NCBI GenBank assembly: GCA_024638355.1
Contig: JAHEKO010000261.1
Coordinates: forward strand, 1-5,825
DNA: 5,825 nucleotides
DNA from: Acidobacteriota bacterium
Lineage (GTDB): Bacteria > Acidobacteriota > Thermoanaerobaculia > Multivoradales > JAHEKO01
Direction of reading: 5' to 3'
Each line of letters starts with the position of its first letter. Position 1 is the first letter of the stretch. Positions 5,743 to 5,825 of this stretch are shown here, in pieces. The notes under the pieces are model-generated. The model was not told the DNA's origin, searched no databases, and worked only from the letters and a program-made list of their open reading frames with translations. A program made the position numbers and the translations under genes.

Positions 5743-5825
5743 ATGAAGAGCAGGACGCTGTGTCTCCTGGTCTTGACGACGGCCGCGATAGCGATCGCGG
5801 CGAGCTGCGACGACGACGGTCCTAC
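5743..5825 (+). CDS. Lipoprotein, N-terminal fragment cut by the window edge
   Basis: Only the first 27 codons are present. They encode a lipoprotein signal peptide: MKSR, a hydrophobic stretch at residues 6-20, and an AASC lipobox with lipidated Cys22, followed by DDDGP. The strong GGAGG at 5730-5734 supports ATG 5743 as the start. In Escherichia coli an Asp directly after the lipidated Cys keeps lipoproteins in the inner membrane; whether that rule holds in this organism is unknown. Acidic residues after the Cys are also seen in some surface-exported lipoproteins of other phyla. Nothing of the functional domain is visible, so no role can be assigned. Confidence 0.8.
   Translation, partial: MKSRTLCLLVLTTAAIAIAASCDDDGP

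Overview
The window is GC-rich DNA with five genes, all on the + strand and all apparently encoding exported or membrane proteins. Signal peptides, two lipoprotein signals, an outer-membrane beta-barrel and a periplasmic multiheme cytochrome point to a diderm (Gram-negative) bacterium with a respiratory, c-type-cytochrome-rich lifestyle. The mix of a secreted metallo-beta-lactamase-fold enzyme, a Porin_5-like barrel and a TPR-tailed multiheme cytochrome would fit an Acidobacteriota-like or related environmental lineage, but that placement is a guess; no marker gene is present.

Layout: 1-145 is leader without a supportable gene. 146-1216 encodes a secreted MBL-fold metallohydrolase. 1217-1451 is non-coding; its 3' part can be folded by hand into a three-way junction that would cover the ribosome-binding site and start of the next gene. 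1452-2642 encodes a putative outer-membrane porin whose signal peptide lies upstream of its first ATG, so the real start seems to be a rare CTG codon. 2703-5039 encodes a 778-residue lipoprotein with eight CxxCH haem-binding motifs followed by HEAT-like and five TPR repeats. 5171-5614 encodes a short MgtC/SapB-family membrane protein with a GTG start. 5615-5742 holds three consecutive perfect hairpins, the last covering part of the ribosome-binding site of a small lipoprotein gene that begins at 5743 and runs off the window.

How they may work together: the porin and the octahaem lipoprotein are 60 bp apart on the same strand and are probably co-expressed. One protein spans the outer membrane and the other carries electrons in the periplasm or on a membrane face, so an electron- or substrate-transfer pair at the outer membrane is a reasonable but unproven idea. 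The MBL-fold enzyme would act in the periplasm on an unknown substrate. The MgtC-like protein and the last lipoprotein are separated by larger gaps and need not belong to the same unit. The most unusual points are the CTG start with its structured leader, the hairpin triplet near the end, and the His-to-Asn change at a zinc-ligand position of the MBL-fold enzyme.
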